In this document: one piece after another, positions 1 through 7,620 of the stretch | Numbering within the stretch: position 1 is the stretch's first letter | How the letters are laid out: each line of letters begins with the position of its first letter | DNA from: Cognatundibacterium luofuense | GTDB taxonomy: Bacteria; Pseudomonadota; Gammaproteobacteria; Burkholderiales; Burkholderiaceae_D | Assembly: GCF_018139685.1 (NCBI RefSeq) | Contig: NZ_JAGSPN010000016.1 | Coordinates: 1 to 64,000 of the forward strand | DNA length: 64,000 nt | Direction of reading: 5' to 3' | Translations under genes and position numbers: made by a program | Notes under the pieces: model-generated | What the model saw: the letters and a program-made list of their open reading frames with translations, nothing else | What the model was told of the DNA's origin: nothing | The model's database searches: none

Positions 1-115
1 AAACCGGTTCGCTCTCATTAAGTGCCCACATTTATTGGCTGTTGGTTGTTAAAGAACTGTATTCTTTTCTGCTATCGCTTCGAAGCGTTGTGTTCGTCAG
101 CAGCAGAGAAGCGAG
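1..115 (-). promoter_or_regulatory. rRNA operon 5' leader with boxA (partial, runs off the window)
   Basis: Read on the minus strand, this stretch carries AGTTCTTTAACA at 58-47, a close match to the boxA antitermination consensus TGCTCTTTAACA. It is followed by a segment near 37-20 resembling the TAAGTGTGGGCACTTGATG tract I associate with 16S leaders of betaproteobacteria (here AATGTGGGCACTTAATG). Together with the promoter at 116-144 this suggests that a 16S rRNA gene starts just left of base 1 and is transcribed away from the window. The rRNA gene itself is not visible, so the assignment rests on leader motifs only. Confidence 0.6.
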
Positions 116-144
116 ATTATGACCGACCTCCCGGTGTTTTGCAA
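116..144 (-). promoter_or_regulatory. sigma-70 promoter, probably of an rRNA operon
   Basis: On the minus strand TTGCAA (144-139) and CATAAT (121-116) are separated by exactly 17 bases. The -10 is followed by CTCGCTTCTCTGCTGCTGA, a GC-containing discriminator that I recall from Burkholderiales rrn promoters. A/T-rich sequence precedes the -35 at about 150-175, where an UP element could lie. Transcription would enter the boxA leader at 1-115. The promoter sits just downstream of the enoyl-CoA hydratase gene on the same strand, with no clear terminator between them. Confidence 0.6.
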
Positions 145-192
145 GCCCCTTCGCTCAAAATCATTTATACCGGGAGTATCGCAAGGCAAAAC

Positions 193-969
193 TCAGCGGT
201 GTTTAAATTCCGCCGGACGTTTTTCGAGGAATGCGCGCATTCCCTCTTTCTGATCTTCAGTGCCAAAGGTTGCCTGGAACATACGGCGCTCGAAATGCAC
301 ACCTTCAGCCAGCGTGGTTTCGTAGGAACGATTCACGGACTCTTTGATCATCAATACAGCCGGCAAAGACATCGATGCAATCGTGTTCGCTGCACTGAGT
401 GCTTCTTCCATCAGCATTTCCAGAGGAACGATGCGGGAAACCAGACCGGCGCGCTCTGCTTCCGCTGCATCCATCATGCGGCCTGTCAGACACATATCCA
501 TGGCTTTGGATTTAGAGATAGCGCGTGGCAGGCGTTGCGTACCGCCAGCGCCGGGAATTGTTGCCAGTTTAATTTCAGGCTGACCGAATTTAGCGTTATC
601 TGCAGCAATAATAAAATCGCACATCATCGTCAGTTCACAGCCACCACCCAACGCATAGCCGGCGACCGCCGCAATCACTGGCTTACGGATCGTGCGAATG
701 GTCTCCCAGTTACGGGTAATGAAATTGCCTTTATAAGTATCCATGAAAGTGTAGTCCACCATGGACGCAATATCCGCGCCTGCCGCAAATGCTTTTTCGC
801 TGCCGGTCAGGATAATGCAATGAATAGCATCATCATGATCAAAGGCTGTCAGCGCCTGACCGAGCTCAGACATCAGCTGATCGTTCAGTGCGTTCAGCGC
901 TTTCGGACGATTCAGGGTAATTACACCCACTTTTTCTTTGGTCTCTACGATGATACATTCGAAATTCAT
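193..969 (-). CDS. enoyl-CoA hydratase (crotonase family)
   Basis: A 258-residue crotonase-fold protein of usual family length. It hydrates trans-2-enoyl-CoA to 3-hydroxyacyl-CoA in fatty acid and related acyl-CoA degradation, in the cytoplasm. The oxyanion-hole segment AFAAGADI lies at about 60-67. [11 protein letters not shown] (108-118) and [17 protein letters not shown] (129-145) carry the two acidic residues, Glu112 and Glu132, spaced 20 apart as in active hydratases. The ATG is preceded by AGGAG at good spacing. The gene stands alone between the rRNA leader and a divergent small gene, so its substrate cannot be read from context. Other crotonase functions are possible, but both catalytic glutamates favour a hydratase. 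Confidence 0.88.
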   Translation of the reverse strand: MNFECIIVETKEKVGVITLNRPKALNALNDQLMSELGQALTAFDHDDAIHCIILTGSEKAFAAGADIASMVDYTFMDTYKGNFITRNWETIRTIRKPVIAAVAGYALGGGCELTMMCDFIIAADNAKFGQPEIKLATIPGAGGTQRLPRAISKSKAMDMCLTGRMMDAAEAERAGLVSRIVPLEMLMEEALSAANTIASMSLPAVLMIKESVNRSYETTLAEGVHFERRMFQATFGTEDQKEGMRAFLEKRPAEFKHR

Positions 970-1062
970 AGGAACTCCTGTCAGTTATAAGATAGTGGCA
1001 ATCATCTGCGGACAAATTTATTCTGCAGAGTCACCCGGTCAATCAATAAGAAAGGCACAACG

Positions 1063-1188
1063 ATGTGGATACTATTACTGGAAGCCGGCGTTGCAATGCT
1101 GATCCTGATCATGATTGTCTGGTGGACGATGTTCAGCAAAAAACCGGATCAACAGACCGGACAAACGAGAGATCAGCAGCAAAAATAA
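1063..1188 (+). CDS. 41-residue single-span membrane peptide
   Basis: A short gene: ATG at 1063, TAA at 1186-1188, with an AAGAAAGG Shine-Dalgarno about 8 bases upstream. Residues 2-24 form one hydrophobic segment (WILLLEAGVAMLILIMIVWW), followed by a polar, Gln/Lys-rich tail of about 17 residues. It is therefore probably a small inner-membrane protein with a cytoplasmic or periplasmic tail. It ends 2 bases before the stop codon of the convergent apaG gene. I do not recognise a named family; function unknown. The ribosome site, clean membrane segment and lack of overlap support a real gene. Confidence 0.6.
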   Translation: MWILLLEAGVAMLILIMIVWWTMFSKKPDQQTGQTRDQQQK

Positions 1189-1190
1189 AG

Positions 1191-1565
1191 TCAGTGCAGC
1201 GTACGCGGCAGTGACAGCGTAAATTCCGGAATTTCTACTTCAAACCGGTGCGCATCTTCTGCCACACAAAAGTAGTGGCCGCGCATTGTTCCCTGCGGTG
1301 TTTTCAGCACACAGCCACTGGTGTATTCAAAACTCTGACCAGGGCGCAGAAATGGCTGATGCCCGACGACACCGAGACCTTTGACTTCTTCGCGATGATT
1401 TGCAGCGTCAGTAATAATCCAGTGACGCGCAATCAGCTGCGCAAGCACATCACCGCTGTTGGTGATTGTGATCGTATAGGCAAACGTGAAATTTCCCTGA
1501 TCAGGATCGGATTGCTCCGCCAGATATTGCGTAACAACCGCGACTTTCATCTGATAATTGGCCAT
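1191..1565 (-). CDS. apaG: ApaG (DUF525) protein
   Basis: A 124-residue ApaG protein, the normal family size. It is an Ig/fibronectin-like beta-sandwich of unclear biochemical role, often found near rpe or near ksgA/apaH. The glycine-rich core is visible in GLGVVGHQPFLRPG and YTSGCVLKTPQGTMRG in the C-terminal half. The start MANYQMKV was chosen because GGGAAG lies 6-9 bases upstream; the longer reading frame upstream has no family-like sequence. It is divergent from rpe. Upstream, 1588-1605 holds the inverted repeat TGTGCA-N6-TGCACA, a possible operator. Confidence 0.9.
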   Translation of the reverse strand: MANYQMKVAVVTQYLAEQSDPDQGNFTFAYTITITNSGDVLAQLIARHWIITDAANHREEVKGLGVVGHQPFLRPGQSFEYTSGCVLKTPQGTMRGHYFCVAEDAHRFEVEIPEFTLSLPRTLH

Positions 1566-1693
1566 GAATAGCTTCCCGGATAATTTGTGTGCAGAAAATT
1601 GCACAATAACATCATCGCATTTTGCCAGAGCTTCAGCTATCCGGCATAAACAGGCGCGGTAAAATAGCGTATCTTTTTCAGCAGGAAGCAAAC

Positions 1694-2359
1694 ATGACTA
1701 CCTATCGCATTGCCCCAAGCATCTTATCCGCCGATTTCGCCCGCCTTGGTGAAGAAGTCCGGAATGTCGTTGCTGCAGGTGCAGATATGATCCACTTTGA
1801 CGTGATGGATAACCATTACGTTCCGAATCTGACTGTCGGCCCGCTGGTGTGTGAGGCGATACGCCCGCATGTACAGGTGCCGATTGATGTGCATCTGATG
1901 GTCAAACCGGTTGACCGTATTATTCCGGACTTCGCCAAAGCGGGCGCCAATTACATCAGCTTTCATCCTGAAGGCTCCGAACACATCGACCGCAGCCTGC
2001 AACTGATACGCGATCATGGCTGCAAAGCCGGTCTGGTACTGAATCCGGCAACACCGCTGCATGTGCTGGAACATGTAATGGACAAACTGGATCTGATTTT
2101 GCTGATGTCGGTGAATCCGGGCTTCGGCGGACAATCGTTTATTCAGCACACACTGAAAAAACTGGCCGCAGTCAGAAAACTGATTGACGAATCCGGTCGC
2201 GACATTCTGCTGCAAGTCGATGGCGGCGTGAAAGTCGACAATATTGCAGAAATTGCGGCTGCCGGGGCCGACACCTTTGTTGCCGGTTCAGCGATTTTCG
2301 GTAAGCCGGATTACACGGCGGTGATCAGCGCAATGCGCGCCGAACTCGCCAAAGTCTGA
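1694..2359 (+). CDS. rpe: ribulose-phosphate 3-epimerase
   Basis: A 221-residue TIM-barrel enzyme that interconverts ribulose 5-phosphate and xylulose 5-phosphate in the pentose phosphate pathway. Diagnostic stretches are APSILSADF near the N-terminus, [12 protein letters not shown] (metal and catalytic Asp), DVHLMV, the [10 protein letters not shown] loop and LQVDGGV near the C-terminus. The ATG at 1694 follows AGGAAG; the in-frame sequence further upstream is not conserved-looking. A strong hairpin and T-run follow the stop codon, so rpe probably ends its own transcript although gph follows on the same strand. Confidence 0.95.
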   Translation: MTTYRIAPSILSADFARLGEEVRNVVAAGADMIHFDVMDNHYVPNLTVGPLVCEAIRPHVQVPIDVHLMVKPVDRIIPDFAKAGANYISFHPEGSEHIDRSLQLIRDHGCKAGLVLNPATPLHVLEHVMDKLDLILLMSVNPGFGGQSFIQHTLKKLAAVRKLIDESGRDILLQVDGGVKVDNIAEIAAAGADTFVAGSAIFGKPDYTAVISAMRAELAKV

Positions 2360-2376
2360 TTTCGCAGATACCACCA

Positions 2377-2420
2377 CCCCGTCGCAGCCAGCGCCGGGGT
2401 TTTGTTTTTTGTTTTTTTAT
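2377..2420 (+). terminator. rho-independent terminator after rpe
   Basis: CCCCG (2377-2381) pairs with CGGGG (2395-2399) around a 13-base loop, followed by a long T-rich run (2400-2418) broken by two G residues. It separates rpe from gph. Confidence 0.7.
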
Positions 2421-2460
2421 CTTTCGTTGTCCCGCGTTTTACCTATCTGAACTTCTCACC

Positions 2461-3150
2461 ATGCAAAAACTTCAGCCTGTCAAAGCACTGATTATCGATC
2501 TCGACGGCACACTGGCCGACACCGCTCCCGATTTCGTCGTTGCGATAAATCAGGTCCGCGCTGAACTTGATCTGGCACCTATGCACAGCGACGCGGTCAT
2601 GCGTATGGTCGGGAAAGGTGCCGAGCACCTGATTTTATCGATGCTGAAGCTGGAATATCCGGAAGATCAGGCTAACAGTAAACATGCCGCCGTGCTGGAA
2701 AGATACTTTCATCACTATCAGTTAGTGAACGGCAAATATGCGCAATTATTTCCGGGCGTCACAGAAGGCTTGCAGGCGCTGCAGCAACAGGGATTTCGTC
2801 TGACTTGTGTCACCAATAAGTCATTACAGTTTGCAGAAGACTTATTACAGTTGACCGATATCCGCCACCATTTTGAATTCGTGTTCGGCGGCGACAGCTT
2901 TGCCCGTAAAAAACCCGACCCGACACCGATGCTGGAAACCTGTCGCGCACTGGCACTGACACCGGAGCAGGTTCTGGCGATCGGCGACTCAGAAAACGAT
3001 GCACGCGCAGCCCGTGCAGCAGGTTGTCCTGTGCTGATTTTGCCATATGGATATAACCACGGCGAACCTATACAAACAATTGAAAGTGATGGTATAGTCG
3101 ATTCCCTGATGGTAGTAGCTGAGCTGCTGGCATCAGTAAATACCCAATGA
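2461..3150 (+). CDS. gph: phosphoglycolate phosphatase (HAD family)
   Basis: A 229-residue HAD-superfamily phosphatase. It dephosphorylates 2-phosphoglycolate, which arises for example from DNA repair and oxygenase side reactions. Motif I is IIDLDGTLADT with Asp13 (nucleophile) and Asp15. Motif II is the VTNK segment near residue 120, motif III the Lys of KKPDPTPM, and motif IV IGDSENDARAARAAG. A helical cap lies between motifs I and II. No good Shine-Dalgarno precedes the ATG at 2461. gph immediately upstream of trpE is a typical Burkholderiales order. Confidence 0.9.
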   Translation: MQKLQPVKALIIDLDGTLADTAPDFVVAINQVRAELDLAPMHSDAVMRMVGKGAEHLILSMLKLEYPEDQANSKHAAVLERYFHHYQLVNGKYAQLFPGVTEGLQALQQQGFRLTCVTNKSLQFAEDLLQLTDIRHHFEFVFGGDSFARKKPDPTPMLETCRALALTPEQVLAIGDSENDARAARAAGCPVLILPYGYNHGEPIQTIESDGIVDSLMVVAELLASVNTQ

Positions 3151-3391
3151 ATTTCTCATTCAACATCACGAATGTTTCTCGATAACAAACGTCTGACAGT
3201 AATACCAGGTACCTATGAGGCCTGGCTATGGCGACGCTGGCAATTCTGAACCACTGAATGCCGCGAGTGGTTGTGCACATCCTTCGTACAACCACCCGTT
3301 TGTTAACTCTTCCCTCGTTTTATTTTTTCAACACCCGGTCGCGCTGCTGCCTGCTTTGGCACAGTCGTATCCGGGCGGCTGAGGAAAATCC
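3151..3391 (+). promoter_or_regulatory. structured trpE leader, candidate attenuator
   Basis: The 241 bases between gph and trpE contain nested inverted repeats. Hairpin 1 is CCAGG (3205-3209) with CCTGG (3221-3225). Hairpin 2 is GGCAATTC (3239-3246) with GAATGCC (3256-3262), with ACCACT (3250-3255) in its loop. Hairpin 3 is GTGGTTGT (3267-3274) with ACAACCAC (3288-3295), followed by a T-rich tract near 3308-3328. AGTGGT (3266-3271) can pair either with the loop ACCACT or within hairpin 3, the layout of a two-state switch. A 9-codon reading frame (3228-3257, MATLAILNH) with GAGG 7 bases upstream ends inside loop 2. It has no Trp codon, so this is not a classical Trp leader peptide. Confidence 0.5.
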
Positions 3392-4888
3392 ATGACAGAA
3401 CTCGAATTCAAATCGCTGGCCGCGCAGGGCTATAACCGCATTCCTATGATTGCGGAGGCGTTTGCGGATCTGGAAACACCGCTGACGCTGTATCTGAAAC
3501 TCGCTCAGAGTAAAAATTACGGCAAAAATACCTTTTTGCTGGAATCCGTCAAAGGTGGCGAACGCTTTGGCCGCTACTCCTTTATCGGTCTGACCGCTAC
3601 CACACTGATCCGTGCCACCGGCAATCAGGTTGAAGTGGTGCGTGATGATCAGGTGACTGAACAGCACGACATGAACCCGCTGGATTTCATCGCTGAGTAT
3701 CAACAGCGTTTCCGCGTCGCGACACGTCCTGGCTTGCCGCGTTTCTGTGGCGGTCTGGCCGGTTACTTCGGTTATGACGCCGTCCGTTACGTCGAAAAAC
3801 GTCTGGCAGGCAAAGCGCCGAAAGATGAACTCGGTATGCCGGACATTCAGCTGATGCTGACCGAAGAAATCGCCGTCATCGACAATGTCTCTGGCAAACT
3901 GTATCTGATCGTCTACGCTGATCCATCCAAACCGGAAGCCTTTTCTCTGGCAAAACAACGCCTGCGCGAATTGCGCGCGATGCTGCGCCGTCCGGTGGAT
4001 GTTCCGGTGACATCTGCTTCCGTGCGCACAGAAAGTATCCGCGACTTCAAAAAAGAAGATTTCCTGCAAGCTGTGCTCAAAGCCAAGGAATACATCATGG
4101 CCGGCGATCTGATGCAGGTACAGGTCGGTCAGCGGATTAAAAAGCCGTATGTGGATTCGCCACTGTCCCTGTACCGCTCGCTGCGCTCGATCAATCCTTC
4201 GCCTTACATGTATTTCTATAACTTCGGTGATTGCCAGATCATCGGTGCATCACCGGAAATTCTGGTGCGCAATGAGGCGCTCAGCGACGGCAACCGCAAA
4301 GTCACGATACGCCCGCTGGCAGGCACCCGTCCGCGCGGCGCGACTGCAGAACTGGATGAACAACTGGCAAAAGAATTGCTGGCCGATCCGAAAGAAATCG
4401 CAGAACACGTGATGCTGATTGATCTGGCGCGCAACGATATCGGCCGTATTGCCCAGACCGGCAGCGTGCGCGTCACCGAACAAATGGTCATCGAAAAATA
4501 TTCCCACGTGCAGCATATCGTTTCTAACGTCGAAGGCTTGCTGCGTCCGGAACTCAGCAATCTCGACATTCTGAAAGCCACCTTCCCTGCCGGTACCTTA
4601 TCCGGCGCACCGAAGGTTCGTGCGATGGAATTAATTGATGAGCTGGAACTGGTGAAACGCGGTGTTTACGGCGGTGCCTGCGGTTATCTGTCGTTTGGCG
4701 GAGAAATGGATCTGGCGATTGCGATCCGTACCGGCGTACTGAAAGACGGCATGCTGCATGTACAGGCTGCAGCAGGTGTCGTGGCCGATTCGGTACCGGA
4801 AATGGAATGGCTGGAAACAGAAAACAAAGCACGCGCCGTATTGCGCGCTGCGGAACAAGTGCAAGACGGACTGGATGGAGAAATTTAA
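3392..4888 (+). CDS. trpE: anthranilate synthase component I
   Basis: A 498-residue chorismate-utilising enzyme. It converts chorismate and ammonia (from TrpG glutaminase) to anthranilate, the first step of tryptophan synthesis. The tryptophan feedback-binding LLES motif is present near residues 49-52. The C-terminal catalytic domain shows IGASPEIL, the Arg-rich PLAGTRPRG, YSHVQHIVSNVEG, PAGTLSGAPKVRAM and the final GVVADSVPE. GAGGA lies upstream of the ATG. The stop codon directly abuts trpG, so the two subunits should be made together. Expression is probably set by the structured leader at 3151-3391. Confidence 0.96.
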   Translation: MTELEFKSLAAQGYNRIPMIAEAFADLETPLTLYLKLAQSKNYGKNTFLLESVKGGERFGRYSFIGLTATTLIRATGNQVEVVRDDQVTEQHDMNPLDFIAEYQQRFRVATRPGLPRFCGGLAGYFGYDAVRYVEKRLAGKAPKDELGMPDIQLMLTEEIAVIDNVSGKLYLIVYADPSKPEAFSLAKQRLRELRAMLRRPVDVPVTSASVRTESIRDFKKEDFLQAVLKAKEYIMAGDLMQVQVGQRIKKPYVDSPLSLYRSLRSINPSPYMYFYNFGDCQIIGASPEILVRNEALSDGNRKVTIRPLAGTRPRGATAELDEQLAKELLADPKEIAEHVMLIDLARNDIGRIAQTGSVRVTEQMVIEKYSHVQHIVSNVEGLLRPELSNLDILKATFPAGTLSGAPKVRAMELIDELELVKRGVYGGACGYLSFGGEMDLAIAIRTGVLKDGMLHVQAAAGVVADSVPEMEWLETENKARAVLRAAEQVQDGLDGEI

Positions 4889-5458
4889 ATGTTACTGATG
4901 ATCGATAACTATGATTCATTCACCTACAACCTCGTGCAGTATTTTGCGGAGCTCGGTGAAGATGTCCGTACTTACCGGAATGATGAAATCACGATAGAAC
5001 AGATCGAAGCGCTGAAACCGGATCACATCTGCATTTCGCCCGGCCCGTGCACACCGAAAGAAGCCGGTGTGTCGATTGCCGTGATTCATCACTTCGCCGG
5101 CAAAATTCCGATTCTGGGTGTCTGCCTCGGCCATCAGAGCATAGGTGCTGCCTACGGTGGCAATATCATTCGTGCCAAAGAAGTTATGCATGGCAAAACT
5201 TCCGCGATTGCGCATACCGGCGTCGGCATTTTCAAAGATATTCCCAGCCCTTACACCATTATCCGTTATCACTCGCTGGCGATTGAACGCGCCACCTTGC
5301 CGGACTGCCTCGAAGTCACGGCCTGGACAGATGACGGCGAAATCATGGGAGTACGACATAAAGAATTTAATTTACAAGGCGTGCAATTCCATCCGGAATC
5401 GATTTTGTCCGAGCATGGTCATGCCTTACTGCGCAATTTCCTGAAAGGAGAGCAGTGA
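4889..5458 (+). CDS. trpG: anthranilate synthase component II (glutamine amidotransferase)
   Basis: A 189-residue class I glutamine amidotransferase supplying ammonia to TrpE. It begins with [16 protein letters not shown]. It has the PGPCTP segment, the nucleophile Cys in [10 protein letters not shown], and the His-Glu pair in [12 protein letters not shown] near the C-terminus. The start codon follows the trpE stop without a gap and the last base of its stop is shared with the trpD ATG, so translation is coupled. In some bacteria the same subunit also serves aminodeoxychorismate synthase; whether it does here cannot be told. Confidence 0.96.
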   Translation: MLLMIDNYDSFTYNLVQYFAELGEDVRTYRNDEITIEQIEALKPDHICISPGPCTPKEAGVSIAVIHHFAGKIPILGVCLGHQSIGAAYGGNIIRAKEVMHGKTSAIAHTGVGIFKDIPSPYTIIRYHSLAIERATLPDCLEVTAWTDDGEIMGVRHKEFNLQGVQFHPESILSEHGHALLRNFLKGEQ

Positions 5459-6489
5459 TGGTGATTTCTCAGCAAGAAGCATTAACCCGCTTAATCGAAC
5501 ACCGTGAAGTGTTTCACGATGAAATGCTGTACCTGTTCCGCCAGTTGATGAGTGGCGAGTTATCACCGGTCATGGTTGCGGCGATTACCATGGGCTTGCG
5601 CGTGAAAAAGGAAAGCATCGGTGAAATCACGGCTGCGGCGCAGGTCATGCGTGAATTCTCGACCAAAGTTCCACTGGCAAATAATAAGCATCTGATTGAT
5701 ATCGTCGGTACCGGCGGCGACGGCGCGCATACTTTCAATATCTCGACCGCATCGATGTTTGTAGTGGCTGCTGCCGGTGGTCGTGTTGCCAAGCACGGTG
5801 GCCGCAGTGTGTCTTCTTCATCCGGCAGTGCGGATGTGCTGGAAGCGCTGGGCGCGAATATCAATCTGACGCCGGAACAGATCGCACAGTCGATAGCACA
5901 AACAGGCATCGGCTTTATGTTTGCACCGAATCACCACGGCGCGATGAAGCATGCAGCACCGGTACGTAAAGAACTGGGCGTTCGGACGATTTTCAATATT
6001 CTGGGCCCGCTGACCAATCCGGCTGGCGCACCGAATATTCTGATGGGCGTCTTCCATCCGGATCTGGTCGGTATTCAGGTACGTGTATTGCAGCGCCTCG
6101 GCGCGCAGCACGCGCTGGTGGTCTGGGGTCGTGACAATATGGATGAGGTATCGCTGGGCGCGCCGACCATGGTGGGCGAACTGGTGAATGGTGAGATCCG
6201 CGAATATGACATTCATCCGGAAGACTTCGGCCTGCAAATGGTATCGAACCGTCAGCTGCGTGTGGAAGGTGCCAGTGAATCGCGCGAAAAAGTGCTGGAA
6301 GTGTTGCGCAATACCGATGGTCCGGCACGCGATATCGTTGCGCTGAATGCCGGTGCGGCTTTGTACGGTGCCGGCGTGGCAGCATCGATTGCAGACGGCG
6401 TCAAAAAAGCGCAGGAAGCGCTGGCTTCCGGTGCGGCAATGACCAAGCTGGAACAGTTCATTCAGGTTACCCGCCAGCTGGGCAAATAA
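5458..6489 (+). CDS. trpD: anthranilate phosphoribosyltransferase
   Basis: A 343-residue enzyme that joins anthranilate to PRPP, the second step of tryptophan synthesis. It has the PRPP-binding [14 protein letters not shown], the segment [19 protein letters not shown], and the anthranilate-site region around [14 protein letters not shown]. The ATG at 5458 is preferred over GTG at 5455 because AAAGGAG (5444-5450) is spaced 7 bases from it. The usual His-Gly-Asn-Arg anthranilate motif reads His-Gly-Gly-Arg; I believe this is common in betaproteobacteria but did not check. It overlaps trpG by one base. Confidence 0.95.
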   Translation: MVISQQEALTRLIEHREVFHDEMLYLFRQLMSGELSPVMVAAITMGLRVKKESIGEITAAAQVMREFSTKVPLANNKHLIDIVGTGGDGAHTFNISTASMFVVAAAGGRVAKHGGRSVSSSSGSADVLEALGANINLTPEQIAQSIAQTGIGFMFAPNHHGAMKHAAPVRKELGVRTIFNILGPLTNPAGAPNILMGVFHPDLVGIQVRVLQRLGAQHALVVWGRDNMDEVSLGAPTMVGELVNGEIREYDIHPEDFGLQMVSNRQLRVEGASESREKVLEVLRNTDGPARDIVALNAGAALYGAGVAASIADGVKKAQEALASGAAMTKLEQFIQVTRQLGK

Positions 6490-6504
6490 GTCAACGGAGT
6501 CGGT

Positions 6505-7305
6505 ATGTCAGATATTCTAAATAAAATCCTTGCGGTGAAAGCGGAAGAAATCGTGGCTGCCAAAGCCCGGTTATCCGCCGCCAGCCTGCAGGCACAGGTA
6601 GAACAGGATCAGGCGCTGCGCAGCAATCTGCGTGGCTTTGAACAAGCAATGCGCAAGCGGATTGCCGCCGGTGATCCGGCTGTCATCGCTGAAATCAAAA
6701 AGGCCTCGCCATCCAAAGGCGTACTGCGGGCGGATTTTCATCCGGCGGACATTGCCAGAAGCTATGCCGCACATGGCGCAGCTTGTTTGTCCGTGCTGAC
6801 CGATGAGCAATTCTTTCAGGGCAGTCCGGCGTATTTGCAGGCAGCGCGTGCCGCCTGTGATTTGCCGGTGCTGCGCAAGGATTTCATGATCGACACCTAT
6901 CAGGTGTATCAGGCCAGAAGCTGGGGTGCGGATTGTATTTTGCTGATTGTGGCGGCGCTGGAACTGGCGCAAATGCAGGAGCTGGAAGCCTGCGCCCATG
7001 CACTCGGAATGGATGTGCTGGTCGAAATTCACGGTCAGGATGAACTGGACGCGGCACTGCAACTGAAAACGCCGCTGTTAGGCATCAACAACCGCAATCT
7101 GCGCACGTTTGAAGTCAGTCTGGATAACACGCTGCAACTGCTGGATCAGTTACCGGCTGACAAACTGGTGGTCACGGAATCGGGCATTCTGCAGCGCGCA
7201 GATGTGGAAATCATGCGCAATGCGAACGTCCACAGTTTCCTGGTCGGCGAAGCATTCATGCGGGCAGACAATCCCGGCGCCTGCCTGCAGCAACTGTTTT
7301 ACTGA
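6505..7305 (+). CDS. trpC: indole-3-glycerol phosphate synthase
   Basis: A 266-residue TIM-barrel enzyme that closes the indole ring from carboxyphenylamino-deoxyribulose 5-phosphate. Signatures are [11 protein letters not shown] (catalytic Lys), [45 protein letters not shown] and VTESGI. CGGAG lies upstream of the ATG. It is last in the trpEGDC unit and is monofunctional, not fused to TrpF. trpF, trpB and trpA are not in this window and are normally a separate cluster in this group. Confidence 0.95.
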   Translation: MSDILNKILAVKAEEIVAAKARLSAASLQAQVEQDQALRSNLRGFEQAMRKRIAAGDPAVIAEIKKASPSKGVLRADFHPADIARSYAAHGAACLSVLTDEQFFQGSPAYLQAARAACDLPVLRKDFMIDTYQVYQARSWGADCILLIVAALELAQMQELEACAHALGMDVLVEIHGQDELDAALQLKTPLLGINNRNLRTFEVSLDNTLQLLDQLPADKLVVTESGILQRADVEIMRNANVHSFLVGEAFMRADNPGACLQQLFY

Positions 7306-7322
7306 GTAAATTCGGTACGGGT

Positions 7323-7406
7323 CTGTGCAAATATCGTCATTTGATGTTTGCGGAGGCCCGGACTTTCTGCCGACGACCGCCGGATCGCTATGCTGAAGTC
7401 CGCATT
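7323..7406 (-). repeat. interspersed repeat, copy A
   Basis: On the minus strand this matches two further copies at 41666-41750 and 43554-43638. The core TCGTCGGCAGAAAGTCCGGG continues through GCCTCCG identically in copies A and B. In one frame all three translate to a similar peptide (consensus NADFSTAMRRSSAES, then xGLRKCLM). No start codon or ribosome site belongs to it. It lies in the 315-base gap between trpC and the terminator at 7546, where no gene is apparent. Confidence 0.7.
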
Positions 7407-7545
7407 TGAGGCATTTTCGGGCTGCGGCGGGCAATAACAGGGCAAGCGAAGATGCTGACAGGTCGTCCTCCGCTCAGACTCAGATTCAGCCTCAGCAAGC
7501 GCCGGATCCACGCGCAGATGGTATTTTCTGCAGCAGCTCTCCTGC

Positions 7546-7588
7546 AAAACAAAACGGCGCACTGATTGGTGCGCCGTTTTGTTTTTTG
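7546..7588. terminator. bidirectional rho-independent terminator
   Basis: A perfect 17-base-pair stem: AAAACAAAACGGCGCAC (7546-7562) and its complement (7569-7585) around the loop TGATTG. It is A-rich on one side and T-rich on the other, so it can stop transcription from trpC and from the convergent peptidase gene. Confidence 0.9.
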
Positions 7589-7620
7589 CTGTCAGGCCGG
7601 TTTGTAAGCCAGCCGGAAAA

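Noticed and set aside
22-990. A 322-codon open frame opposite the enoyl-CoA hydratase gene
   Set aside because: It is antisense to a clear crotonase with both catalytic glutamates, is rich in His/Arg/Cys as shadow frames are, and has no ribosome site.
3215-3391. Longer frame in the trpE leader as a possible leader peptide gene
   Set aside because: It has no clear ribosome site and no Trp codons, and runs through the predicted hairpins; the 9-codon frame at 3228 is the better candidate.
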